From the NCBI GenBank assembly GCA_032173965.1, contig JAVUNC010000019.1, positions 17,104,234 to 17,168,233 of the forward strand: a stretch of DNA of 64,000 nt, read 5' to 3'. Shown piece after piece: positions 25,429-36,790 of the stretch. How positions within the stretch are numbered: the stretch's first letter is position 1; every line of letters begins with the position of its first letter. Under the pieces are notes generated by a model. It had not been told where the DNA came from, searched no databases, and worked only from the letters and a program-made list of their open reading frames with translations. The translations under genes were made by a program, and so were the position numbers. Origin of the DNA: Sitta carolinensis (taxonomy: Eukaryota > Chordata > Aves > Passeriformes > Sittidae).

Positions 25429-28400
25429 CTCTGCTTTGATTCTACTTGTCTACCTGTAACCTAAAGCTGAAGCCAAGTTAAAAACCCATGATGAACAAAT
25501 GCACAGCTGCCCCTGAGATGTGCTGCTCCCAGCACAGCTCTGCACCTGTGCACTCAGTGACCCTTGCTCCTGGGCAGCAAAGAGACCTCGACAACAAAGG
25601 GGCTCTCTCCACAAACAGCTGACACATGAACCACACTGAGTACTGCCAGCAAAAGGAGCCCCAGAGGGAGGGGATAGCAAACAGTTTCTGTTTGTTTCTA
25701 AAAACTCAAACATTCAATTGCTATAAGAGAATACAATCAAAAAAATAACGGGGAAGTATTTAGATCTAGCAACTGCCAAAGCCAACAATACAGAATCTCT
25801 CTGGTGCCCAGTGTGGGTAGCCAGCTGTACTGTATGCTAAAAGTTGAAATAGTTTATTCTTGCTGTAGCAAAAAAAAAAAAAAAAATTAAAAAATTGTGA
25901 CTGGAAGCATTGCAGTTGAATTCCAGACAGAGTAGTTATTTCTGCCTTGATACAAGGACTGCTAGAGCACTTGGAAGATAAATAAGAAGGCCAGCATTCA
26001 CCTGGGGATACAGCAAAGAGGGAGAGGGAAGAGCAGTACTGTTGGTTCTTTTCTTGGAGAGCTCTCTTGGTAGGTTTTAGACCACAAAGTGCTTCTGGCC
26101 AAATCACGTGGATCAATTTGTCCTAATTCTGGCAGCAGGAGGAAGACACATTCTTAGAGACATTCCTAAAAATCCCACAGCAAAAAAGTAGGAAAGTGGG
26201 GGGGTTGTCCATCCAAGTGCAAACACCTGCATCAGGGCCTTCAAACCATATGCATGGATCACACAAGGAACACAGAAATTACACAAGGACTACAATTTAA
26301 GCTGACCATTGCAATTTCCCAGTGGTAAACGCATTTTGCAATGTCTTTAATTTGTTTTAACAGGGGAAAAAAAAACCCAACCAAACCCTGCCTCTTTCCT
26401 TCTTTTTTCTTATGGGTTCAGTGAGGAGGGTTAAGGTTTGGACTGACAAGCAGAAACATGAGCACAGCTGAGGGAATAGCAAACTTAGAAAGCTACAAAA
26501 ACTTTATACCCAGAGCAATACAAGAGGGACCTGCATCCTCACATTTCTATTTCATACAGGCCAGAACATTTGTCTTTTTCTTCACTGCTGCCTTATGTGT
26601 GCTTTAGTTGCATCATGCTAACAAGCAGTTGACATTTTACAACGTGTTGGAACAAGGGATTAATGTTTTAAGGGATGTAAAAGCTGAGATTTCAAGCTGC
26701 TTTTGTAAGGAACACTGTTGTCAACAGAGGCTTGTAAGAGGAGCAGTAAAAGCCATGTCCAAACTGATGTGGGGAAGAGAGTATTCCAAATTCTGAGATT
26801 GTGTATCTGATAAGATTTTGATTGTGTGTTGAAATGACAGAGTTATACATCACTCCTCTTTCCCACAGCACTCAATCTTTTATATTATTTCCTCTGTTCA
26901 AATTGGAATATTAAAGAAAGATTTCCAAACCCACAAAGCCATTTCATGAAAAAAAAAATCTACAAGTAAAAATCGACATATAACCATGCCCCAGCTGCAA
27001 AGATGTGCAGAATGCTCTAACAGAAGCTTATGGTTGCCGCAAAAAACAATCAAAAACTTTCTGTAAAACAGGCTGTGGCAGAAACAGAGGGAAAAACATA
27101 AGAAAATACTTTGATCACAGCAGCAACTGCCTCATTCAGCCTGGTGGAACCCTCTGTCTGCTTCCGAGGCATCACTGCTTCCTTCCTTCCCTGGTGACTC
27201 AGGAGGGCTGCAAACCTTCCAGTGCAGAGCTGGAACACTAAAATCACTGCACCAAATCATCAGCCCAAAGCAGGGGCTCAAACTGGGCTGTGCACTCCCT
27301 TCTCCATGCTCAGGAGGTGCCACCAGGGAGGCCCCCAGCCCTTCTCCATGGCCCCAAGCCCAGCAGGGTCCAAGGGATGGGCACACGAAGGAAAGCTGCA
27401 AAACACACGGGGATTTCTTGCAAATGGACCCAAGCTGTGTGCTCAAAAGGTTGGAAATAAATACACAGAACAGAAATTAGGTGCTAAATCCTAGCTAGTC
27501 TGCAAGCAGGGAAAATAGAAGGGAAATAGGAAATAGAAATTTATTTATACTTGGTGAGGGTTGCATGCTCTCAGTAGCATGATGCTGTGAAGGACTGCAA
27601 AGAAGTAATAGCAAGGAGAAATACCAAGTGATGGTCCCCAAAACTTTCACCTTGTGTTCTTAAGGATTAAGCCTGAAACCTGAAAAAGGTGGCCCCAGTA
27701 TGGTAATAGAATAATTTATAAAGTTTTTTTTGTTGGGGACAGTTTGGCAGTATAAAAGGGTTGTGAAAACATAATAAAGTCAAGGCAAAATAATATAATC
27801 TCAATAAAAAAAGTAGCATATTTTACATTTAGTGCCTCTTTGTTGATTCCTTTTTCTTCACTAAACTCTGGTCAAAACAGATTTTCTCCTTCATATCCTT
27901 TTCTACCACCAGTATAAATGAAAAAAAGAATAGAGTGACACTCATTACAACTCATTTGAAGCATAATAAAGGATTTTGAGAGAGCTGCAAGTGTCCATTT
28001 TTGTCCTATAAAACCACTTAGGTGATGATTTAAGGCAGCTTGAAGTTTGTAGCTGGCCCAGTGGCTGAAGAGTCAGCAGTGCCAAGAGAATCCACACTTG
28101 TGCATGTACAGGCACATATTGCTGTCCTATTTATATTTATATTTTCATTTTAACTCTGTTGGTCCAAGATGCATCTGTAGCAACACAGGACTCGGGCAAC
28201 TCCCTAAACTTTTTGCTGTTTCCCATTTTAAAAAGCATTCCTGTTGGAGCTTATACATGATGGATGAGCTTCGGAGATTTTCACATCATTTGAATGGTAA
28301 TGGTTTCAGCACTGGAAACTTTTTTATCCAGAGAAAAGTTCATGAACGCACACAAATATTCATGATCTCACTATGGTCAAGTGATCCTGGTTAGAACTGA

Positions 28401-29479
28401 ATAAAAACATATACAGACATTTAACACAGAACTGAAGTAAAGAAATTCCAATCTTAAAAGTATCAAGCTAAGCATTTCCAGTGTAAACATTAAAAACTAT
28501 GATGACGTTTTCAGTTTGATGTACTTGGAGATGTAATAGATAATAATACTAAATAAACAAGGAGGAATAATATATAAAGGGAATATGCAAACTTGCAGAG
28601 ACAAGCATATACCTTCATCCAAGTGGTTGGAGTCTATAAGTAAACAGTTGAAATTTGTATTTCATTTAATAAGACAGTTTTGGCAAACATTTGAATCCTA
28701 AATCTTCTAATCAATTTCAGTGTATAAATTAAGTCCCATTCAAATTTTATTTTTATAACCCTGTTTCATTTTGTAATGCTTTCTAATAAAATGCCACATA
28801 AAACTTCATGGATCATTCTTATTTACAGTGATTTTTCTGTGAAATTTTATATTAAAGATTACCCAACATAAAGAAAAGAAAAGGTAGATTGTCAGCTACT
28901 TTCTTCTAAGTGGCACTGGAAAAAAAAAAAAAAAAAAAGGATCACTCCAAAGCATCCTGTATTGAAATGTTGGCAGTTCAGTGTGTTCTCAAGACAAAGC
29001 CTTATAGATGAATTTCTCTCCGGACTTCTAGCAAGACCACTCGGAACTTGTGTAAAGTTGCACCCCAATACAGAAAGGCCTTGATCTTTTCACCTTGAAC
29101 CTAATTTAATCCTGTGATTGTGCTCACTTCAGTGAAGCTTGCCATGCAAAAATTGTAAAGCATACTTTTATACTTTTCAAAGTAAATTTGCTACCATTCT
29201 GATGAAAAAAGTTCTCTTGAAACAGCTCGACGGCAAAAATTTGGGGTGTTAATTTACTTATAAAAATACAGGCAATAGTCTGCATAGGCACTTTATAACC
29301 TCCTTGAAACTGAAATCTCCTAAAGCTATGAACAAATTCCTTCCAAAAGAAAGATGCTACTCTTCAGACATTCTTAGAATTCCCCATGATCATTACTGAA
29401 CAGAGGGACTGTTCATGGTGATCTTATCACTTACTCCCACATATTATAGACAGTCCAAAGTCTGCTCCAGTGCAGGCAG
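25429..29479. other. Unique DNA with A runs, no gene seen
   Basis: A runs lie at 25870-25886 (17) and 28920-28938 (19). A moderately GC-rich patch covers about 27130-27400, with overlapping short ORFs on both strands but no recognisable protein. A TATAAAAG-like motif near 27751 is followed by AT-rich DNA and has no supporting promoter context. No gene could be called. Confidence 0.55.
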
Positions 29480-29790
29480 GTGGAATGCAAGTGATTTCAT
29501 CTGGCCTGCATTCGGCCCTCCCGGACCTAATTACCAAGCTGGATGGAATGAGCTCAGGGAAAACACATGAAATAATTCACAGTACCATTACTCTGTGCTT
29601 CGAGAGCATCACAAAGCCAGTTGCAGCAGTTTGCTTGTTTAAAGCCAACCAAATCTCTCCCTGATCGCTTATGTACGCCAAAAATTCAGCGTACAGAAAA
29701 AGAAAGCGATGAATTTGTATTTGTCACTGTTTACAACAGATGGATCGTGAGAGCTTAAAAACCACAGCTGAGCTGCAGAATCACAACCAG
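29480..29790. promoter_or_regulatory. Candidate regulatory element with interrupted palindrome
   Basis: This stretch is more complex and CpG-retaining than its surroundings. At 29664-29710 it holds two nested inverted-repeat arms: ATCGCTT pairs with AAGCGAT, and inside them GTACGC (29673-29678) pairs with GCGTAC (29689-29694). The arms contain four of the local CpGs. A regulatory or structured-RNA role is inference. Confidence 0.25.
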
Positions 29791-30992
29791 CTTTTTAGAA
29801 CTGAGCTCAGAGCTTCTACTGGCCATGCTAAATTGCCCAGCAGGAAATAGTTAATACTTGTTCACTCTCTGCTTTCCCCAGGACTCCACAAGACTCTAGT
29901 GACAATTTGCATTCCTGCTTTTTCCAGGCTGAAATTTCTCCCAAGGATACCATTTTTTTAAAAAGAATATTCCTTATGCATCAGGCAATGAGGATGATTT
30001 TGAAATGGATGTGAATTCTATCACTAACTTAGGAAGAGCTAGGATTTAATCCAAAGAATGTAACCGTATGTTATTTAATATTATCTGTAATGTAAACTGT
30101 GATGTGAAATACAGTCTGACTGTTGAAAGAACCACAAAATTGTCTAGCAGCTTCCTGGTTCACCATATTTCCTAAATTTGTCTGCTATAAACTCGAACTC
30201 AGTTTTTGTCAATTCCTTACAAAAGAACGTTTTTATTTAAAAAGTCATAAAATTAAAAGGCATGAAAGTCTAATAAGTTTCACCATGCAAACCCAGGAAC
30301 ATTCCTATGTATAAATTATCCCCAGTAGTGTATCTGGCTGGTGCCAGGTTGTCAAAATGATTGACTGATGAAAGTCTGGAAATAGGAGTGACAGGAAATT
30401 ATACAAAGAATGGATGGTTTTTTACACTTTAAAGACAGAGCTTGTTGGCACAAAGCATCTGATCATGAATACACTGACCCACATGCAAAGAGGCAGCGAG
30501 TAGGACTCTCCTTCCTACACTGGGGAGATGAAAGATGCTTTGAAAGAGTTTTGAAAGAGGAGAAAAGGGAATTACCCACAGGACTAGACCTGAGAATCCC
30601 ATACCAGATATCCATGGCTTCCTGGTCAGCACGAGGCAGCTGAGATTGCCAACATGACTAGGTTCAGCAGCAGATTTAATGCCAGAGCCATCCCTGGTTG
30701 TACAGTGGAGCCTGTCTGGATTTACAGACTCTGTGGGATAGCCTTCCCTACACCATGGACATTAATGGTCATTTACAGTGGGAGTTCCTGTGTGTCTTCC
30801 CAGTCACACAACTCTCTGGGCTTTGTTTCCAGTAAATTTTGAACAGGGATGCTTTACCAGATTCTGTTGCAGCTACATGCTTTGGATGTAAAGTTTCTGT
30901 TCTTTGCATTCATTGAAAAGTTCTTCAAAAACCTCAGAACTTTTCTGTAGGTATTTGAACCATTCTGCTCATTTCAAGAAGACTGAGAGTCA
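29791..30992. other. Unique DNA, no gene seen
   Basis: No recognisable gene or repeat. A more GC-rich stretch at about 30460-30830 has short open frames on both strands but no exon-like arrangement that I can support. Confidence 0.55.
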
Positions 30993-31172
30993 CCAGAACA
31001 AGTTGTCCAGAGATGCTGTGGTTGCCCCATCCCTGGAAATGTTCAAGGCCAGGTTGCATTGAGCTCTCATCAACCAGATCTAGGGAAAGGTTTCCCTGCC
31101 CATGGCAGGGGTTCGAACAAGATGATCCTCAAGGTCTCTTCCCAACCACTCTATGATTCATATAACTCTATA
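30993..31172 (+). mobile_element. CR1 LINE 3'-end fragment
   Basis: The order of blocks is that of a CR1 3' end: GCCCCATCCCTGGAAATGTT, TCAAGGCCAGGTTGCATTGA, 'tccctgcccatggcaggggt', AAGATGATCCTCAAGGTCTC and the tail CTATGATTCATATAACTCTA. It belongs to a different CR1 subfamily from the copy at 15922, since the UTR block differs ('catggcaggggttcgaacaa' versus 'gttggactcgatgat'). It is 5'-truncated to about 180 bp. Confidence 0.92.
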
Positions 31173-32839
31173 GGTTATGTTTAAAAAAAAAAGAAAAAAT
31201 GGTATTTTGTTACATTTGACAGCATTTCTGACAGTCTGTGCAGTTTTATGGCAATTTTTTTCAGTAATGAAGAGTAAGAATTTACAGAAAACAAGCCTCT
31301 TAAATCCTTCAGTATTCCAATTTTCAACTGTAATAAGCTGTGGCATAAGCCTGTGGCAAAGAAAGCCAGCAAATCCTCTACCAAAAAGTCAGAACCTGTT
31401 ACGTGCATAATCAATTAAAGAGATAATGCAAGCTATTATCTGACATGTGAGACATCCCCCAACTGCAATTTTGTATTAAAATGTGCATTATGTGAATCAC
31501 AGTGTGTTTTGCCTTTATTTGTGTACGTGTACCCATCTTATTTGCAGTGCTACAAAAGAGAACTGAATAAACAAATGGTTCGCAATTGATTAACGCATCT
31601 CAACTGGTAAATGGTTTATTTCATTTTTGCTTCCAAAGGAAAATGTCTCACACGTGCCCCAGCTGCACTCACCATAATTTAACATAAATCATCCAGGCAG
31701 CCTCTAGGTCAATGAACCTTTGCTTTTCATCAATTTGCCATCTCCACCAGCAGCTCTGTGCCATCCATTCCTATCACCCATTTCTCCATGCATTCAGCAG
31801 CCTTCCACCCACTACACAAAGCTTTTTGACTTTACGTCCCTGCAAGATCATGATTTAACCCTTCTCCCTTAATTAGAAAGGCTGTTAACTCAGGAGGATA
31901 TCAATGACTTAGAATCTGAAGCATTTCAAATAAAACAATAACAGTCCCATCATTATAGCTTCAATCCATCCAATTCCTGGTTCATTTTTATGATTTTACT
32001 GCATTTCTTTTCCAATGTCTTGTGCTGTTCCTGCATGCTACTGTGTGAGTGAAAGAAAATTCCACTGTCTGTCACTCCCAGAAATGTTCTCCAGTTAAAA
32101 ATAAATCAGACAAATAAATAATAAAAATGAAAGTGACCAAGAGTGCAGCTTCACACAGTGGAACTGCTCATAAAGGATGTGCTGACAGGCCCTAAGTGAA
32201 TGCATAAAGTAGACCTTAAAAATAATGTTAACCACTGTGAAGGTAAAAATCTGTATTTCACTGGGAGTTTTCTTTTCTACTTTGTGAAAATTTAAGCATA
32301 TTATTGCCAGTCCAGGAGTACTTGAAACAACCTTATAACCTTTGAGATACCTCAGATATTTTGAAGGATGCAAAAAGAGTCTGATAACAAGGAAAATGTC
32401 ACAAATATTAAAATATTTCTTCAAAGAAGTTAAATATTCCTTTGCTGCTTTTATTTCTCAAATATTAAAGTTTTTTTCCACTCTAAATCCTAACCTGCAT
32501 TGGAAGATTGATTTACCTTAGCTCTATCAGTTTTGCATCATTGAGACAGAAAACACATATCCCGTTGTAGAGTAGATAAATCAATAACTACTAAGATGGC
32601 TGCTTTCACCCTTGGGCATGTCCTGGTTTAATTGCATTAGCCAGTAAAATAAATAAACAAACATGTTACAATATTAACTGGCAAAATCAGAATCAACACA
32701 ATTTGAATCCAGGTGAGAGTTGAATCATAACTATTAAAACCTACCAGAAAGTAAATTTGAAAGAATATTTCTTATCCAAACAAGCCTTGAGTTGCACGAA
32801 GCAATGTATTGGACCATTAATTATATAAATTTGTGCTTG
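31173..32839. other. Unique AT-rich DNA, no gene seen
   Basis: No recognisable gene or transposon. The minus-strand ORF at 32095-32424 is rich in Ile/Leu/Phe codons typical of AT-rich chance frames. Confidence 0.55.
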
Positions 32840-33276
32840 TGATGCCTCAAGTTTTAAGTTTTTCCATTCTGCATTGGTGTGCAGCTTTTATCTTTATATT
32901 AAGGGTTACTAGGATCTTTTCACAGGGTGGGGAAGACACAACAATCCTATTCCAGCTGGGACTCAAGGACAATCTCTTCAAACTTCAGGCCAAGAGCATA
33001 AACAATGGGGGGGAGACACGAGCAGGCATGAAAGGAGGATGAAACTCCATAATTTGAGGCTGTTAATTGGACAGTTGACTCCTGTATGCAAATGGACTAA
33101 AACCTGTAAAAATGTGAGCTCTCGTGCCCAAGCTCTCTCTTGCTCCCATCTTGGAGCCATTGGGCAGAGCCAGGGCTGTGGCACTGCCAGGGTGAGGCCT
33201 TGAGGGCCCCTCAATAAATCTCCACTTGATTCTTCCTCACCCTGCCGAGCCTCTGCTCTAGCTCCTCAAGGCATCA
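32840..33276 (+). mobile_element. Solo-type ERV LTR (family A), short copy
   Basis: Ends are TGATGCCTCAAG and CTCAAGGCATCA, forming the same inverted termini as the LTR at 5939-7006. Flanking CTTG and CTTA could be a 4-bp target duplication with one mismatch. AATAAA at 33213-33218 lies about 60 bp before the 3' end. The segment from about 33040 onward (GGAGGATGAAACTCC..., AAATGGACTAAAACCTGTAA...) aligns with the reverse complement of the minus-strand copy. At 437 bp it lacks the internal duplication and microsatellites of that copy. No internal retroviral sequence follows, so it is best read as a solo LTR. Confidence 0.82.
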
Positions 33277-36200
33277 CTTAGACAAGTAAAGGTTTGCTTG
33301 TTTGTTCAGCCCAGTGTTGAGCCACTTCAAGCACAGCTCCTGCTGCTCAGGATGGACACGACACCCCTGGCCAGGGCAGAGCTCTGATGGTGCTGCTCTC
33401 CCTGTGCTGCCTTGGCCACGGTAGAATTTACAATTCACAAACAGGACGGGATTACTGCTGGATGTGTCTCGAGCTATATTTTATTTTCCAAAAGTCTCAT
33501 TCCGTGACTGAGAGCCTAGGAAGATGACAGCAGCTCTCATCCCAAGCAGCAGACTCTGAGTTCTGTGTTACAATGCACTTTCCAAGTCTCTCAGCCAGTA
33601 GCACAGAGCAGAAGCACACTGACAGCAGCTTCAGCCAACCACTGTAACTACAGGCACCCCTGCTTCAAGCAATGCCTGCTTGCCAGCCTTAGAATACAAG
33701 GCACAGCACTCCATTATTAAGCTTAAAACTTTCTGTATCTTGACAGATAGACTTTTCTGCAGCATTATGATTTCTGCTAGCCAAACTTTAATATTCAAGC
33801 CATTGTTTTCTATCCTTGTCCTTAGCTACACTCAAAACTTGCAACTGCAGCTCTAATTCCTGTTCTGCTGTATCTGAGGCTTGGTTTTTGCAGCTTTCCC
33901 ATAAACCTTTAACCTTTAATGATGACCACAATGCCCCCTCTCAATACAACTAAAAAGAAACTCTTATAACTTGTCATTTATTAACTACCTTGCGTTCCAT
34001 AGCTTAACTATAATGTATTTGCTTGCATTAAAAGTTGTTTTTTACAACACAGAAGTTTTAATGCTGTGAAATTTGGTCCATTCAAAGGATATAGGTCAAA
34101 TCCGGTAGTATTTGCTGTTCATCATTGAAATAAATTTTGTCCTCTCCAAGGTCTTAACTCAAAACCTTCCTCTATGTTATACCTTCATCCACTGTCTCTG
34201 TAAGATTCTGAGAACTTTCTGTGATCTCATCTCTCTCTTGTATGATAAAATCCTCTTTGACAGTTATGTCTGTCATTCGTTGTGTACAACCAAACATGCA
34301 GGGTAATAATAATAATAATAATCACTACTACCATGACCAACACAGAAAAACCCAATTCCTCCTCCTGAGGACACAACTGTCTCACCCTGGGCTGCTGGGC
34401 ACAGCAAAATCATTAAGCCAGAATGACTTGTCCTGAGCAGAGAGGAAAGAAAAGAATCCAGACTCATTGCTCTTGGCCTCACAAAGATCTTGTGCTTGCA
34501 CCCAGGCACACGAGCACTGCTCAGGCTGTAGCACCTCACCAAGGAACTTCACCTGTGCATCCAGGAACAGCCTCTGCTCTGGCTGAGACTGACCCTTGGA
34601 AACAGAGGGCACTCCTCATCTGTCACATCCACCCTCCTGGTGTGATGTGGGATGGGAAGAGGGGAAGATGTTGGAAATCAAGAAGTTAGATCCCCTTCTG
34701 AATCTCAGAAGCAGAAAAGAATATATTAAACCACATCAATCAGTAAGTAAACATAAGCCTTTATACTTCTAAGTACCTTTAATAAGAAGCAGCATGTCAG
34801 CTGCCTGAGTAGCTGCAGAGGGCCAGTGCCCTAAAATTCCAGTTAAAAATTCAGTACTTCACAGACATAACTAAAACATGGTAGAATATTGTTTTGCATT
34901 TCCTAGACAGAATATTTCATGTAAATATAGATAAAATAAATCAGGGCTGCTAGCCCTGGCCACACACCTGGGAAATGATTGTAAGCACATGCCATTCTAC
35001 CACACTAACCCTCTCCCTTCATTTTTAAGCAAGCCAATTGTGCTTTAACAGTCTCTGCATTTAAGACAGGCTAAGCCATGCCTAAAATGCGGAAGCAAAG
35101 TGCTAAATTCAAGACAGATAAATAAGTGATAAATATCGCGATAAATCACAGCATAATGTGAATAAATACGTGTGTCTGCATCATCACAACATCATCATGA
35201 CACTGGATCATCACTGCCTGTTGCTCCTGAACACGACCTAACCTAGAAACCAAATTATCCAGTGCTGCCTCTGCAAGTGTTTTCCATTTTGCTGATCCAA
35301 GGGAAAAAAAAATAGAAAACAGAAGAGAAAACATCCAGCCAAAATATGACAAAGATAAGTTACTTGCCTTCTAATTTTGCCAAAATCTTCTAGGAAATGA
35401 AATCAGAATTCCCTTGTGCTGCATTGCAAACGGAAATGCCATGCTCTGAGAGCACTAAATGAATGTTACACTGCAGCTGAACAGGACAATAAAAGCACTG
35501 TGACAAACGGTCTCAGTGCCCCACCACACAGACTCTTTTCCAGTTATCCTTAAAAGCAGAGACAAGCCAAAAGGAATAATAATATTAATTCTGCTTGACA
35601 TACATTTCCTACCAGACAACAGACTACTGTGGAAGAACGCCTGGTGACAGATTTTATAGACAAACACAAACCAGCCCTGCCCAGCAGACCACCCAGATCA
35701 TTGAACATGATTCTATTGCCTGTTGAAAACACTTGCAGATCAGATCCATTCTGGAAGCAAAATTTTTATGGTTTAAATTCCACCCAGTAAATAATCCTAA
35801 TCAGTCGTCACATATTGGGCTCAATCTATAAAATTCCATGTTTGTCTAGAGCAGGAACTGGGCTTTGTGCTGATATTAAAGTCAGCACAAGAATGACTGT
35901 GGGCTCACTGCTGCACAAACACTCAGTGCTCATTAGTCTGCACTGTGGAGCAGTGGGACTGCACCCACCACTCCTGTTCCTTTTTTTTTTTTTGGCTGTA
36001 ATCCCCAGTGCTGGCAGCAGAGCCTTGGTACAGCACGAGCCATGACTTCCATCCAACACCAGCCATGCAGCCATCCCCATTCTGATGTAGGTCCAGCCAC
36101 TCCTGTGTTTACCACATGGATGGAATAAGCAAAATGGCCTTAAAAGACAGCAGCAGCTCCACCTCTCCCTCTGGCAGCAGCAGTACTTGAATATGCCCAA

Positions 36201-36559
36201 TGTAGAAAAAGAAAATCCACAGGAAGTGGCAGTAAGGTTGATTAATTTTTAACTTGTTGAGGGGTTTTTTTTTGTCTTTGAGAAATAGAAAATAATTTGA
36301 AAACAATCGTATGTTTATGGCAGAAGTGGGAAACTATCTCCAAACACAGTCCAATCAATTTTTCTCCTTATGTGGATATATCCTGGAGCAATGCACACAT
36401 TCCCAAATCTCAAGATCCCTAACACAATAAGGCATGACAGCACTCAGAAGAATATCCCAGTACAAGAAAATAAACATTTCTTTTTACTAATCTTAAAATA
36501 TCATATCCACAAATGATGCTTTTTAGGGATGGAGTGTAGAGAAAAGCTTCTTACAAAAC
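33277..36559. other. Unique DNA with small simple repeats, no gene seen
   Basis: A TAA microsatellite lies at about 34304-34322 and a T13 run at 35981-35993. ORFs of 60-125 codons occur on both strands (the longest is minus 35826-36200, crossing the T run) without recognisable domains. Confidence 0.55.
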
Positions 36560-36690
36560 ATTTGGTTTTATATTTACGAGAATTAATTCTGTAAAGCTCG
36601 ACTTTACCTCCCGTTAATTATAATGCTTTCTGTGCATGCCTTTCATCTGAGGTTCTGGAAGCACTTGGAAAATCTTAATTAGGTCTCAAA
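36560..36690. promoter_or_regulatory. Candidate regulatory element, palindrome cluster
   Basis: AGAATTAATTCT (36579-36590) is a perfect 12-bp palindrome. It is followed directly by a second inverted repeat, GTAAAG-CTCGA-CTTTAC (36591-36607), and a TAATTA core at 36615-36620. Three CpGs are kept within 40 bp in a CpG-poor region. Clustered homeodomain-type sites suggest a cis-regulatory element, but this is inference. Confidence 0.3.
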
Positions 36691-36734
36691 ACACTACTGT
36701 GAAGAAGGCAAATTCTCCTTGCACAGAAGACAAG

Positions 36735-36790
36735 GTACACACAGCTGATGTGATTTGCCAAAGGTCACCAAAGGGCTCTGGCGCTAAAGG
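36735..36790 (-). mobile_element. Possible MIR SINE relic
   Basis: GTGATTTGCCAAAGGTCACC resembles the MIR core block that reads GTGACTTGCCCAAGGTCACA in the minus orientation, with a further weak match to the 'ggcagagc' that follows. Only about 50 bp can be aligned by eye, so this is tentative. Confidence 0.35.

Noticed and set aside
27745..27800. TATAAAAG-like motif, possible promoter
   Set aside because: It lies in AT-rich DNA where such motifs are common, with no CpG enrichment or exon-like sequence downstream.
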